A DNA stretch of 64,000 nt from Taxillus chinensis. Its lineage: Eukaryota; Streptophyta; Magnoliopsida; Santalales; Loranthaceae. Positions 10,438 to 21,600 of this stretch are shown here, in pieces. A program made the translations under genes and the position numbers. Within the stretch, counting starts at the first letter, position 1, and each line of letters begins with the position of its first letter. The notes beneath the pieces were generated by a model, which did not search any database, was not told where the DNA came from, and saw only the letters and a list, made by a program, of their open reading frames with translations. The stretch lies in the NCBI GenBank assembly GCA_023512835.1, contig JAKCVP010000398.1:1-64000 (forward strand), in the 5' to 3' direction.

Positions 10438-11229
10438 TCATAAGTCGCTCGGTATGCGTACCTTGAACTTCTTGGTCGCGCGATCCGGCGCTCTGTTCTC
10501 GAAGTGAGACCCATGAAGCTCAAATACCAAATCTTTCAACTCTTGCCTGCCATCTACGCCCGTGCTATCACCCTTATCCAGCGTCGTGCCTTCTAACGGT
10601 ACCGCGAAGCGAAATATGGTGTGCTCCTTGGGAATGGTCTTGAGCTCGTTCCCGGCTGTAATGATAACAAATGTAAACTTTGTATCTCTTACCACGATGC
10701 CCTGCGTCCCCACACGCCCTACACAGCGACACCGCACAACCGTCAGATGCGCCCCATGAAAATCCGCACTGGTAATCTTCGGGCCCGCATTCGCCGGTCC
10801 AACATGGAACCTCTGCATCTCCCCTCTGACCCTCTGCCTCTCCTTCTCCGCGTCCAGCGTGTCAGGCTCAATCTTCGGCACACCAAGCACATCCCGCATG
10901 TATCCGCACCACAGCGCGTGCAAACCCTTGTAAATCTCAAATTTCTTCTCGGCAGCAGGGATGTTGTATACACCCTTTTCACGCCGCTCCTTTGCAGAAA
11001 GAGGTCGTGGTTTACGAGATTTTCGGGCTTGAATTGCGGTGCGTCGAGCACGACGGGCGGAGCGGACGTTTTGTGCTGTGCGGCGTTCGAGGTCGGATTT
11101 GGTTGTGGGGGTTAGGAGGAGGGGTTTATTTGCGATTTTGTCGGCGTGGATGCGGGTTGCGGCTTCTTGGGTGTGGGCGCGCGAGAGGAGGCGGAGGGTT
11201 GTTGATTGTTTCTGCGGTGGAGCTGCCAT
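10438..11229 (-). CDS. pop4: RNase P/MRP protein subunit POP4 (Rpp29)
   Basis: A 263-residue homologue of Pop4/Rpp29, a shared protein subunit of RNase P (tRNA 5' processing) and RNase MRP (rRNA processing). I use the ATG at 11229 (MAAPPQKQ); the frame is open about 119 codons further upstream, but that part looks like promoter sequence. The N-terminal half is Arg/Ala-rich (KSRKPRPLSAKERREKG). The C-terminal Rpp29 beta-barrel (about residues 150-250) includes FHGAHLTVVRCRCVGRVG, GIVVRDTKFTF and TIPKEHTIFRF. No intron is seen. It is divergent from the SNARE gene with 380 bp between start codons. Confidence 0.9.
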   Translation of the reverse strand: MAAPPQKQSTTLRLLSRAHTQEAATRIHADKIANKPLLLTPTTKSDLERRTAQNVRSARRARRTAIQARKSRKPRPLSAKERREKGVYNIPAAEKKFEIYKGLHALWCGYMRDVLGVPKIEPDTLDAEKERQRVRGEMQRFHVGPANAGPKITSADFHGAHLTVVRCRCVGRVGTQGIVVRDTKFTFVIITAGNELKTIPKEHTIFRFAVPLEGTTLDKGDSTGVDGRQELKDLVFELHGSHFENRAPDRATKKFKVRIPSDL

Positions 11230-11609
11230 TTTGAGGATTCTGGAGGGCTTTCGGTGGTGAGTGAAGGGAAAGCGAAGATGCGGAGAGGCAGAAGATAGAG
11301 TGTGGTAGGGAATACAATCAGTACAAGTCCGGCATGAAAGTTCAAGGTCTGAGGCTCTTCGAGGAGTCGTGGGCTCGTGCGCTGGCGCCGTCGGGAGCAC
11401 TGCGTCACTTGTCGAGGAACGGGGTCGAGATCTTCGCTTCACTTTGTCCAGTCTCCTTGCTGTTGCACATGTAGCTCTGCATCTTAGTCGAGCAGTATAG
11501 TTTGGCCTGTATTCGGAGCATCGCTTACTCTTTGAGAATAAGCTTTTAAACATACTGCGCAACGACAGCGCGAGCAACCCGCCCAACCTCAGACTCTAGG
11601 CTGACAAGC
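11230..11609. promoter_or_regulatory. Shared divergent promoter of POP4 and the SNARE gene
   Basis: 380 bp between divergent ATGs. The + strand frames here are shadows of the POP4 upstream frame. No further gene is seen. Confidence 0.45.
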
Positions 11610-12476
11610 ATGGCATCCTCCTCAAAGACACCCAATCCCTTCCTCTAGTGCGATAATCCCTACAGCTCTTGCATCCCTTCATACCCCAGCTAACTTCTGC
11701 TTCTCAGCTCGTGCATAGCACACAAGACAACAATCCTAGCAGAACACACAGCCTCGCCTTCATCAAATGCATCAACCCTCGCCTCTGTCATCCTGCCCAA
11801 GATCGACCACGCCAAATCCCAAAAGCTGACCTATGTTCACGATCAAAATCTGATAAATTACATTGCCGACTCAGCAGCAGACCATCCAGCGCCTGCTGAC
11901 CCTTCTGCCGCGGGCCTCACATTCCTCGTCATCGCCACCTCAGATGCAGGCCGTCGCGTTCCCTTTGGCTACCTAACTGAAGTTCGCAAACGCTTCCTGT
12001 CCCAATATGATACTTCTCGCACAGACTTCAGCAGTCTGCCTGCTTATGGCGCCGCGGCATTTAACACACGGCTAAAGGCTATGATGAATGAGCTTGGCGG
12101 GACTCAAGCAGGACAAAACGACGCCATGACCAAGGCACAGCGTGAGATTGAGGATGTCAAGGGTATCATGACGGAAAACATTGATAAGCTGTTGGAGCGA
12201 GGCGAGCGGATTGATTTGCTCGTTGACAAGACGGACAGGCTTGGCGGAAGTGCGCGAGATTTTCGGGTGCGAAGTACTGGGCTGAAGAGGAAGATGTGGT
12301 GGAAGAATGTGCGGCTTATCGCGCTGCTGACCGTTGTCATTGTCTTCTTGGTGTACTTGTTTGTTGGGTTTGGGTGTGGATTACCGGGTGAGTTCTTTAC
12401 GCCTTGATGTTGGCTGAGGCATGAGGAGACGTACTAACTTTGTGCAGCTTGGGGTCATTGTATCCATCATGGTTAA
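11610..12476 (+). CDS. Longin-domain R-SNARE (VAMP7/Nyv1-like)
   Basis: A 248-residue tail-anchored R-SNARE, expected on endosome/vacuole membranes and acting in membrane fusion. It has three exons: 11610-11647, 11708-12387 and 12448-12476. The introns are 60 bp each; the second carries a perfect TACTAAC branch sequence. The N-terminus MASSSKTPNPFL-YSCIAHKTTILAEHT begins a longin domain (about residues 12-130). The SNARE motif (about 145-205) has the zero-layer Arg in LLERGERIDLLVDKTDRL. A single membrane anchor follows (LIALLTVVIVFLVYLFVGF), then a short lumenal tail AWGHCIHHG. Without the two introns only a fragment starting inside the SNARE motif is visible. Nyv1 and VAMP7 are hard to separate by eye, so I leave the symbol blank. 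Confidence 0.88.
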
Positions 12477-13116
12477 GATTGCTTCACCTTACCAGAGGAA
12501 GGAGAGAACACTTGACCCATTCGTCGGAGGATCTGGCTCGCCAGCATGATAGCGACTTTGGCCTACATTACTAACTACCCATTTCGTCCCCTCGGCAGCT
12601 GCTCGAACACAACTTCGCACTTCGCGCCCGGCGCCCGGCGCCAAGCTCTGGTCAGAGTGGCTGATCAGCTCCTGGCATGTCCGGTCTTTTGCTACTTCGC
12701 CTATTACGACCTCGCGCTGAAAGGCACGTCAGGCTCTCCACTGTGGCGAGATACTGTGAGGCAGTCTCGTCATCACTGAGAGTCCCAGTCACACTTGCGT
12801 CCGTAGACGCTGCTCGCGCACCATACGAGAGTGACCGAGATATCCATCTACAGATAATCTAGGGGACGGGAAAGGGCCACGCACCTAATGCATGCCCGCG
12901 ACCAATGTGGCAGTCCGGAACATCCGTGGAGCTTGCAGATGCCAATAGCGTGCAAATGCAGATACGATACCCCGCCTGATATCATAAGCCGCCTGCATGC
13001 ATTACACAGCAAGCTAGCTCACTCACTTGCACATAACAATGGAACCACCTTCACTTGCTGCATCCCTCTCACACACCTCCTCCACCCCTCACTGCTCTAC
13101 TTGAATACAGATATAC
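12477..13116. other. Intergenic, no gene recognised
   Basis: Two overlapping + strand frames (12546-12779 and 12677-12862) show no known domain or splice signals. The right end is a C-rich, pyrimidine-biased leader typical of a promoter just before the ATG at 13117. Confidence 0.4.
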
Positions 13117-14353
13117 ATGTCCCTCTTGCGCTCACTGACTGCAAACAGGACAGCCGTCGCCCGTCTAGCAACCGTCTCGCGCACAATCAATCCCACTTTC
13201 CATCCGACAAGGACAATGGCGTCAATCCCGAGTACCATGAAGGCGGTCCAGATCTCCAAGACAGGAGGCGTCGACGTTCTCGAGTACAAGACCGACGTGC
13301 CCGTCCCCCAGCCAAAAGAAGGCGAAGTTCTAATCAAGAATGAATTCATCGGTGTCAACTACAGTATGTATGCCTCCACCTACATGAACCCCTCTTACCA
13401 GCCTCTTGGACAAGACGACAAGAGACCAACCCATCCCCGCCATTTCAAACAAAACACAAGGCTAACAACCACCCTTCCAAAAAGTCGACACCTACTTCCG
13501 CACAGGCCTCTACCCACCCCCCTCATTCCCATACACCCTAGGCCGCGAAGGCGCAGGAACCCTCCTGGCCCTCGGCCCAGGCACCCAACCGCCTGAACTC
13601 AACTCATCCCTCAACAAACGCGTAGTCTACCTCTCCCCCGGCGCATACGCAGAATACGCCGCCGTCCCAGCACTCTACGTCTACCCGCTGCCCGAGAGTA
13701 TCAGCAATGAAACGGCCGCAGCGGCAATGCTCCAGGGCTTAACTGCAATCACACTCATAGACGAAGCGTACCGCGTCCAGGCGGGTGATTGGATCCTCGT
13801 GCACGCGGCGGCAGGAGGCATGGGTCTCTGGCTCACACAGTTACTCAAGGCGCGCGGCGCACATGCCATTGGGACGGCGTCTACCGAGGCCAAGCGCGCG
13901 CTGGCGAAACAGGCGGGCGCGGAAATCGTCCTGCCGTATCCCAAGGATCTCGGCGGGACAGACGCCTTCGTGGCCAAGATTCAGGAGATTACGGGGGGGA
14001 AGGGCGTGGCGGCTGTGTTTGATGGTGTGGGCAAGGACACGTTTGATGCGTCGCTGGGGTCGATTGCGCGCAAGGGTAGCTTGATTAGTTTTGGGAATGC
14101 GAGTGGGTCGCCGGAGCCGTTGGTGTTGCAGCGACTTGCTGCGAAGAACGCGCGGCTCATGAGGCCGACGCTGTTCAACTTCATCGCGACGAGGGAGGAA
14201 GTTGTCACTTATACCAAGGAGCTGCTGGAAATTCTGGAAAAGGGACAGTTGGACGTCAAAGTTCACGAGGTGTATCCTCTGCAGGACATTGTTCGGGCTC
14301 ATAATGACTTGGAGGGACGGAAGACTACCGGAAAGCTATTACTCAAGCCATGA
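13117..14353 (+). CDS. Quinone oxidoreductase (zeta-crystallin type, MDR family)
   Basis: A 371-residue NADPH-dependent quinone reductase of the medium-chain dehydrogenase family, similar to yeast Zta1 and bacterial QOR, which reduce quinones or enals one electron at a time and lack the zinc site of alcohol dehydrogenases. Exon 1 is 13117-13363, exon 2 is 13485-14353. The 121-bp intron (GTATGT, acceptor AAAAG) restores VNYIDTYFRTGLYP. The nucleotide-binding loop is VHAAAGGMGLWLTQL. The fold ends with HNDLEGRKTTGKLLLKP, the family terminus. Residues 1-33 are basic and hydroxylated without acidic residues (MSLLRSLTANRTAVARL), like a mitochondrial presequence. A second in-frame ATG at 13216 (MASIPSTMKAVQ) would give a cytosolic form. 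Confidence 0.9.
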
Positions 14354-14503
14354 GACCGGCTCGTACAGCAGAAGGTGATGCAGAGTTGAATAGCGTGCAA
14401 ACTCAGCTGGAATATCGATATGTAGAATGCTACCAAGTGCCCATGGGCCATTCATGGGCAAGCTGCACGGAATGACCAAAGTTGTCACCCATCTTCACAC
14501 AGA

Positions 14504-16801
14504 TCAATACTCGAAGTCATCATAGCCAGGAGGTCGATCGCTGGGCCAATATCCGAACATGCGTTGACGTTCGTCCAGCAGGAAAGCGTATGTCCATTGT
14601 GCTGATGATTTCTCTCGCCTAGCTGACTTGTCTTGGATGAGCGCATCAAAGACAGCACGAGTATGATTGAGTTGCAATATTGATCCAGCATGCGAGTGCA
14701 AAGACGACATTGCTCTGTACTTTGTCAAAGCAGCGAAAGAACGCTTAGCCACGCTCTTCGCTTCGGAGCCCAATGCCTGATTTTCTCTCATAGCCTCTTC
14801 TATGAAGGCTTCTCGCCACTTGCATTGCTGCGAGTGCAACTGCAGAAACTCAGCTGGAAGGTCTGTGAAGAGGCGTTTAGCTTCAGCTATCGCTTGTTTG
14901 ACATGAGCAAACAAAGTGGCAACCTCGAGTGACTTGCTTTGCATTTCCTAATGCTCATGAATATCTTCTGCTTCGGCATCGTACTCTTCAAGCTGTTTGC
15001 GCGCTTGAAAGGCGCGCATATCCTCGAGGGAGTAAAATTTGACCGCCTTTTGCGGACGCGTGGCAAGCGCATTCTCAAGGAAAGTCGCAAAGCTGCAGCC
15101 CGTATAGCGAATGCTGTCAAAATACTTCCAGCCTTTGCTCAGCTCATAGACTGATCCCGCTAGCTTCATGCCAAGAAAGAGAAACTCGTCAAGAAGGTCA
15201 TCCTCCAGGAAGAACTCCACTTCAACTGGCTCCTGTGGCTTCAGATCGCTGGGGTCATCCTGTGTCTCCCAAATGTTGGGTGACCAGGTTCTGCAGCGAA
15301 GCTTTCCCAACGGCTTCAGGCACTTGAGACCCAGACAATCCGAGATTTGCTTATACGCACTTTTACTGCCGTCAGTCGCGCGAGCGATCCCGATCACTTC
15401 AAGCCACATTTCTTCAGTCTTGAGCAGTTCTTGCTCCCGGAGAGGCTCTTGGGCTTTTTCGCCTGTGGCATCGTCAAACTCTTCGGGATCTGCGAAGACG
15501 CTACAAGCCGCAGCGAAGATCTTGCGTGCATCATCATCACTGAGCCCTCCAATGCTTGGATTGTCACCCCAGGACTGAGGCGTGTAGAAGGACTTGTAGT
15601 AGCCGCCGAAAAGTGTCGAGCATGCGACATTGAAGGGACCGGGAAGAAATTTGGCAGCGCCAATAGTCTTGGGGATTTCCTGCTCGGCCACGTCGCAAAC
15701 TTTGAGCCCTCTCGCCAGCTTTTGTTTTAGTGTATGGCCCGACAAGACTTTGTGCGTATCCAAGTAGCGATAAAATCGGCGAGGAGTGTCGACGACGAGT
15801 TTGAGTTGTTTGACGTCTGCAAGAACAAACATTGTCTGTGCATAATCGGAACTAGGCATGTTAGAGATGAACGGAATGGCGAAGAATATACAGGGCGTCT
15901 CAACATACAACCAGCCACGGGCCACAGCTTCAAAATCAATGATCCAGTCTGAGTTCTCGTCGTGCTTTCCTTCTCCTACAGAAACATTGCTGACCATGTC
16001 GGCAAGCTCGGCAGTGGTGCGAGAGTCGACCAAGTCTTGGTCAAGGCCACCGCTAAAGGGCTTTTGTCCCGCAGAGCAACCGCCGTAGTTGAGAAACTTG
16101 TGGAAGACATCTCTTCGATCGGAGACCATTTTGCGGTGTGCACCGAAGCGCTTGATTGCAGTGTCAATGCGACTGGCGACATCGATCGATGGATCGTAGA
16201 GCTCTACATCGAGAGCCACCTCATCTGGGGATACCTTTTCCACATAATTGCGGTCCCATTCATCAGTTTTGTCGGGCTTGTAGGGAATACCGAGTGATGC
16301 GCAGACTTTGTCCTTCTCGAAAGGGACGTTACGAACGAGGCACCAGTTACCGTCTTGCGGTCTTTCAATCACACTGACCTGCTTGGCATACCTCTCGCAC
16401 GCGTCCACAATCAAGTCAATGCCATCGTAAGGGCGCATCTTATGGCACTTCGCGATCTTGGAGACGAGGATCGGATGGTTCTTTCGACCCTTCAATAAGG
16501 AAGTGAGCCAGACATCCTGAACCAAATTCTCATCGCTAAAATAGTAATCAATCTGACGTGCACATGCTTGCATCAAGTCGTTTATATTGGGGTTTTCACC
16601 CCGAAAGGTGGGCTGCGCATCAACGTGCTTCTTGGTGGACGGGTTGCTGGTGTCCTCTGGTGACTTTGTGGTAACGAGCCTATTAGTCGCGTCGTCCAGG
16701 CTGTCCGGTTGACCTAAAGACATCAACATCATCAGGAGAATGCAACACTAGGTGGAGATTGGCAGTCACGTACTTGTCAAGATTCTCGACTGGTCTGCCA
16801 T
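14504..16801 (-). CDS. La-motif protein of unknown role, with in-frame TAG or short 3' intron
   Basis: Exon 1 is 16774-16801 (MADQSRILT), then a 60-bp intron (16714-16773, GTACGT/TTTAG), then a long exon. A La-type winged helix lies at about residues 55-140 (QIDYYFSDENL, HPILVSKIAK), so RNA binding is likely. I do not recognise the next 450 residues, which contain GWLYVETPCIFFAIPF and a helical C-terminus. The long exon meets TAG at 14948-14950. The same frame then stays open for 148 codons (14504-14947) as plausible protein ending RPPGYDDFEY. Removing a 48-bp stretch (14937-14984, donor GTACGA, acceptor GCAAAG) as an intron keeps frame and gives 729 residues; without it the protein is 597 residues. 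The alternatives are readthrough, a sequence error or a broken gene. Confidence 0.7.
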
Positions 16802-17014
16802 TTTTACCGTGGATGCAAAGGTAGTAGACTAAAGGGTGAAAAGGGGCAATTTATGGTTCTTATCGAAGTGTGGATTCGCAATGCTTCAGAGGGATAATCA
16901 GGCTTGTGAGTATGTCAGTGATGCTGCTGTTGAGAATTGAATGGCGCTGAAGACGGTGCGCTTCAGAACGAGCGAGGACGAAGCGATGAATGTGAATTTA
17001 GAAACGCGTGACAC

Positions 17015-17046
17015 CTGCTTGCTTGCCTGCCTGCCTGCCTGCCTGC
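17015..17046. repeat. CTTG/CCTG tetranucleotide microsatellite
   Basis: Eight uninterrupted tetranucleotide units of CTGC/CTTG type, upstream of the La-motif gene. Confidence 0.9.
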
Positions 17047-17690
17047 AACCACCGGGTGACCATAGGCGCACTTGCCCTTCGTTCATCAGTGGACTCTGAC
17101 TCAAAGGTCGGAATAGCTTTGAATTATCTAGAAAATTGAAGGATCCGCCGAAGTCACGACTGGGAATTTCTCAAGCAACAATCCGTCAGACGACCAACGT
17201 GCGTTGAGAGTCGGTGGCCCGGCCACCTCAGTCGTTAAGACGTACAAACCTGACATTGCGTTGCAGCCTCTACAGCCCAAAATCGCTAGTAGATGAGGAG
17301 CAGCCAACGGTTGTGGAGGGAAAGAGCCCAGTAGAGTTTTTTAGGCTGCATCGCTTATTCATATCTACCTTGTTTGGCTTTGCTGCATTAAGCAAAGAGA
17401 CAGGGACGCTGGCACGGCACGCATGGCTAGTGGCGCTGGTGTTGAGCGTAGCATGTAATCAAACGACTGCGCAGAATGTGGGTCCTCAGTGTTGAAGAGA
17501 ACAAACAGAGCCCCAGCACATGAGAGTCTAAGCTTTGTGGTGGTCTTGAAGAATGGTCTGATGTACAAAGTGCTCATCTGATGTTTGAGATCCTGACAGG
17601 ACAGGATACCTACCTTCCTAGACACAGCAAGCCCCTGATGCTTAGTCATTGCCTTCCTGCTGAGTCGCTCGCATGCCATTCCGTTCCATT

Positions 17691-17710
17691 CAATTCAATT
17701 CAATTCAATT
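17691..17710. repeat. CAATT pentanucleotide microsatellite
   Basis: Four perfect CAATT units preceded by one CCATT unit. Confidence 0.9.
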
Positions 17711-18559
17711 CAGCAGCAGTGCTAGATACCTGGGTAGGTAGGTGACGGGAGACAGATGCAAGAACTTTGACCACAGTTCAGACGAGATCGGCGGAGAAAT
17801 GGCCAAGTGGACCATTGCCAATGCTGTCGGCCGACATCAATGGGCATCGACGGGAAGGCCAGGTATGGTGAATGAGCGAATGCTGACAGTGATGGATGGT
17901 TCCAGTAAGCAGGAGCGAGGGAGGCGGAGTTAGGGGTGGGAAAAGAGTGCAAAGAGAATTAGTCGGATGCTGAGGCTCCCAGAACTTGCGAGACTCGCTA
18001 GTGCTGTCGCTCCCACTAGACGTCGTCCAGCGCGTCCACCTGTCGACGGAATCGCCTGGGACTTGTGCATCGCGTGTCTGAAAGCACCGCAACGGTGTGC
18101 CAAAGAAAGCGAGCAATTTCGAGCGAGAAGTACAGCTGCAAGAGCAAGATACAGGGGCGCAAAGGCGAGCTGCTGCGACTCGATATCTACAACGGCTCTC
18201 GGATTTTGCCCTGTCCCGATAATTTCAAGGCAGCCACGCTCGATGATTCATTCATACGAGTCCCGTCTCCCTAACATATCTACATCATGAAATCCCTCCA
18301 AACTGAATCCCTGCCTGTTTCTTCACACTAGGTAGTACCATACACTCGCCTCCTGCGTCGCTCTTTTCACGAGTCGACCATCCCCAGCGCAAATCTCAAC
18401 TCAGTCATTCGTCTTGCACCCCTTGCTGGTTCAAGGCTCCTGGCTGCCCCCCTCCCACCTCCTCCGTCCCCTCGCCTTCGCCTCCCATTACAGTTCCCCT
18501 TGGGACCGCGCGTTCATTGACGGCCCTGTCGTCAGTGAACCTGCATTACGCGCATTACA

Positions 18560-18566
18560 TATATAG
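18560..18566 (+). promoter_or_regulatory. TATA-like box before the PPR gene
   Basis: TATATAG lies 116 bp upstream of the ATG at 18676, after a C-rich tract. Confidence 0.35.
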
Positions 18567-18675
18567 AGTACGCTGTCCCCATCACGCCGCATCACGCCAC
18601 GCACCCAGAAACTGACACGCGACACCAGTCATATTTCCCTTTGCATGAGTGAAGGGTCCTCCTAAGGCCTGCTAA

Positions 18676-21600
18676 ATGGTCTTTAAGCCAATCCATCTTG
18701 CCCGCCAGAGTTTTCTCAAGACTTTCACCCACGGCTACGCCCAATCCCTCGTTGCCGCCTCTCAGACCTCCTCCGCCTCTCAGAATGGCTCTTTTCACAA
18801 CATCGGCACGAATGTCGTGAACTTCTTTCGGAGCAATCAAAATCAGACCCAGCAGCAGCTTCAGACTCTCCATCATGCTTACCAGGCTGCGGGCTCCCAG
18901 GCTGGCCCTGGCGCAAAGGCCGGTCATGGTGCCAATGCAAATTGGGGCGTTGACGGCTCTGTAAGCGATGGCGGTCTTGCAGCATACTATGCTGCGTGGC
19001 AACATCATCAGCGCAACGATGAAGAGAAGGAGTGGCACCAGTTCCAATTTGCCAAGCGCATCGGATGGAAAGCGCCCACCACTATCCTCGAGCCAAGGGC
19101 TGCGGAGAAGATTCAAGTCGAGGATGCGGCGATTGAAGAGAAGCCAACGCGTGCTCCCTTGACTCGCTCGGTGACGACCACCGACATCGAGCAAGTCAAG
19201 CCTCAAGAGGCCGCAGTAGCCGCTACCACGTCTGTCGATGACACCGAGGTCATCGCCGACAGCTCCGCCGCTCTTTCTGACGCTTCCGCTCCCCACGCTT
19301 CGGTAGAAGTCAGCAGTGACGCAGAGGTCCTGAATGACGATTCATCAGTCGAGCACAAATCAACGCCAGCGACATCCGTTTCTTCTGAGCGGGACACTTT
19401 TACTGCTCAACTTACAAACCTGGCCGAGGAACAGCGCTATGCTGAGATCCCAGCGGCCTTCGAGCGAATGCTTCTTGAAGGTGTCACACCTACTGTCTCT
19501 GCATACAATGCTCTACTCCTTGCAGCAATCAATTTGACACATGGCAAACACCACGTAGTGCCAAAGGTCTTGGACGTCTACTCTGACATGCTCCGCCGCC
19601 GCGTTGTTCCGGACACATCTACTTACGCCATCCTCGTCGAGCTCCTCGCTGCCCGTGCCCTGGATATCACATCCATGCGACAAGCGCTATTGAAGAAGCA
19701 AGCACGATACGGTGGCATGGACGCAAGTGGAAGTTTCCTCCTTCCTTCCGACGAGGCTGAAGCCCGACTCCTTGAGGAAGACGACTCTCTCAGTCTTGCT
19801 ATCAAGCTCTTCGACACTGCTGCGGCAGTCTCGACGAGCCACGTCTTCTCGACAGAGACTTACCGCCTCATGATTTGTGCTTGCGCTGAGAGCGGCCGCA
19901 TCAGCGACATGGTCCGCATTTATGCACACATGGAGTCTCAGAACGTTGTGCCTCCCACTGCGATCTTCCCCTCCATGATCCAAGCATTCGCTAGTACGGG
20001 CGACCTGCGAAGCTCTGTTGAGTGCTACGATGAGTACAAAGCCCTGGCCATTGCAAACGACGCCGGCGAGAAGACTATCGTTCGGAAGGACGAGGACGTA
20101 TACGCTGCAGTCATCAAGGCATACGCTATGTGCAATCGATTGGATGCAGGAATGCGCTTCCTCAACAAGATTGAGGATTCGCTTCAGGGCGATTCACAGA
20201 AGGCCCTCCTTCGTGACATTGTCTACGGCCAAGCACTTGTTGGCGAATGGCTAGCTCACAACCAGCACGTGGAAGCAATCGCACAGACTACCGAGAAGAT
20301 GAGTTTCGGCGCTCAACGTAAAGCTTTGGCCAGTATTTGTATCGACTCTGCCGATAAGAATCTCGCTCCAGTAGCCGTTTCTTCCTTCAAGCGCCTCGGC
20401 GATGTCGCTCACGAGGCTGAAGTTGTCGAAGCTCTTCTTGCCATGCATGTGCGCATGGGCGATGTTTCTGCAGCTTCTGCAGTCTGGGAAATGTTGTCCG
20501 TTAGCCAGATTTCGTCGCGGCTAGTCGAGCCAACTACGATGTTTGCTATTGCGCTTGTTGGCAGTGGCAGTCCCGAACAGGGGCTCCGTGAAAGCCGTGA
20601 AATGTTCACGAAGATTCGTGCTCACGGTGCCTCTCGTGACACTGTCGAGCAAATTGACGAATCGATAGAGCTGCTGGCGACTGTGGTTTTCAAATCTTTC
20701 GGCCAGACCTCTGTTGGCTCCGGCATGAGCCTGATTCATTTGATGGTGGAGAATGGCAGCCTCTATACGCCTGTCGCGGAGCGTGTCCTTGCCAGCATGG
20801 GCGCTACAGAGATCTCGCTACTGGACTGGAACGATGTCAATACTCTCATGCAAGTTCAAGCCGGCCTGATCAAGAACAACGCGGCATCAGATGTTGCGCA
20901 CGTCGCCAGATTCAGTCATTTGTTCGAGCTCATTGTTTCGAGCGGCGTGCCTGCTGACAAGGCTACTTCCAAGGCCGTGGAGGGAACTTTGGCTCACCTC
21001 GCTCGTCCTGATCTTGCTGGTCGCTGGCAGGCTTACCAAATGGCTCCGCAGAGTCCACTGCGAAGCGGTTCGCCCTACTCCACGTTCTCTGCACCGGCCC
21101 CTCCATCTATCGGCAGTCTTGATGATCACTATGATCCATATGCCGTGTCTACTGATTTCAAAGGCTCGGCTATCATTGCAGATGAACTTGACAAACCGTA
21201 CGGAAAACACGCTAATCACTTGAACGAGGCTCTGAACAAGTTCAAGAATATGCGCCGCGCAGGCCGTCATCCGCGTTACTCTACCTACGCTAAACTCATC
21301 ACTGCTGCTGCGAAAGAGCATCGTATTGGACTTGCTCAGGAAATTCTGGCCATGGCGAAGCAGGATGTTCCACTGCAGCCACAGGTCCCAACCGTCCATA
21401 GCGGCTGGGTAGCCATACTTGACTCCATGGTCTCTGCGTGCCTTACTCTCAACAAGCGCGATGTAGCTAAGCAGTACCATCAAGACCTGCTCAGCATTGG
21501 TGCTGCGCCATCTGCCAACACATATGGCCTCTACATCACCACGCTCAAGGAGACTACTAAGACCTTTGATGAGGCCACTGAGGCGGTCAAGATCTTCCAA

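Larger units (their letters stand above)
16802..18675. other. Gene-poor interval with two simple repeats
   Basis: Almost 1.9 kb lies between the La-motif gene and the PPR gene. It contains a CCTG repeat, a CAATT repeat and one GGTAGGTAGG motif near 17733. The last 400 bp are C/T-rich and end with a TATA box near 18560, probably the PPR promoter and leader. Short frames on both strands show no recognisable protein. Confidence 0.45.

Noticed and set aside
11230..11586. 119-residue N-terminal extension of POP4
   Set aside because: It runs through the shared promoter with the SNARE gene and has no conserved sequence.
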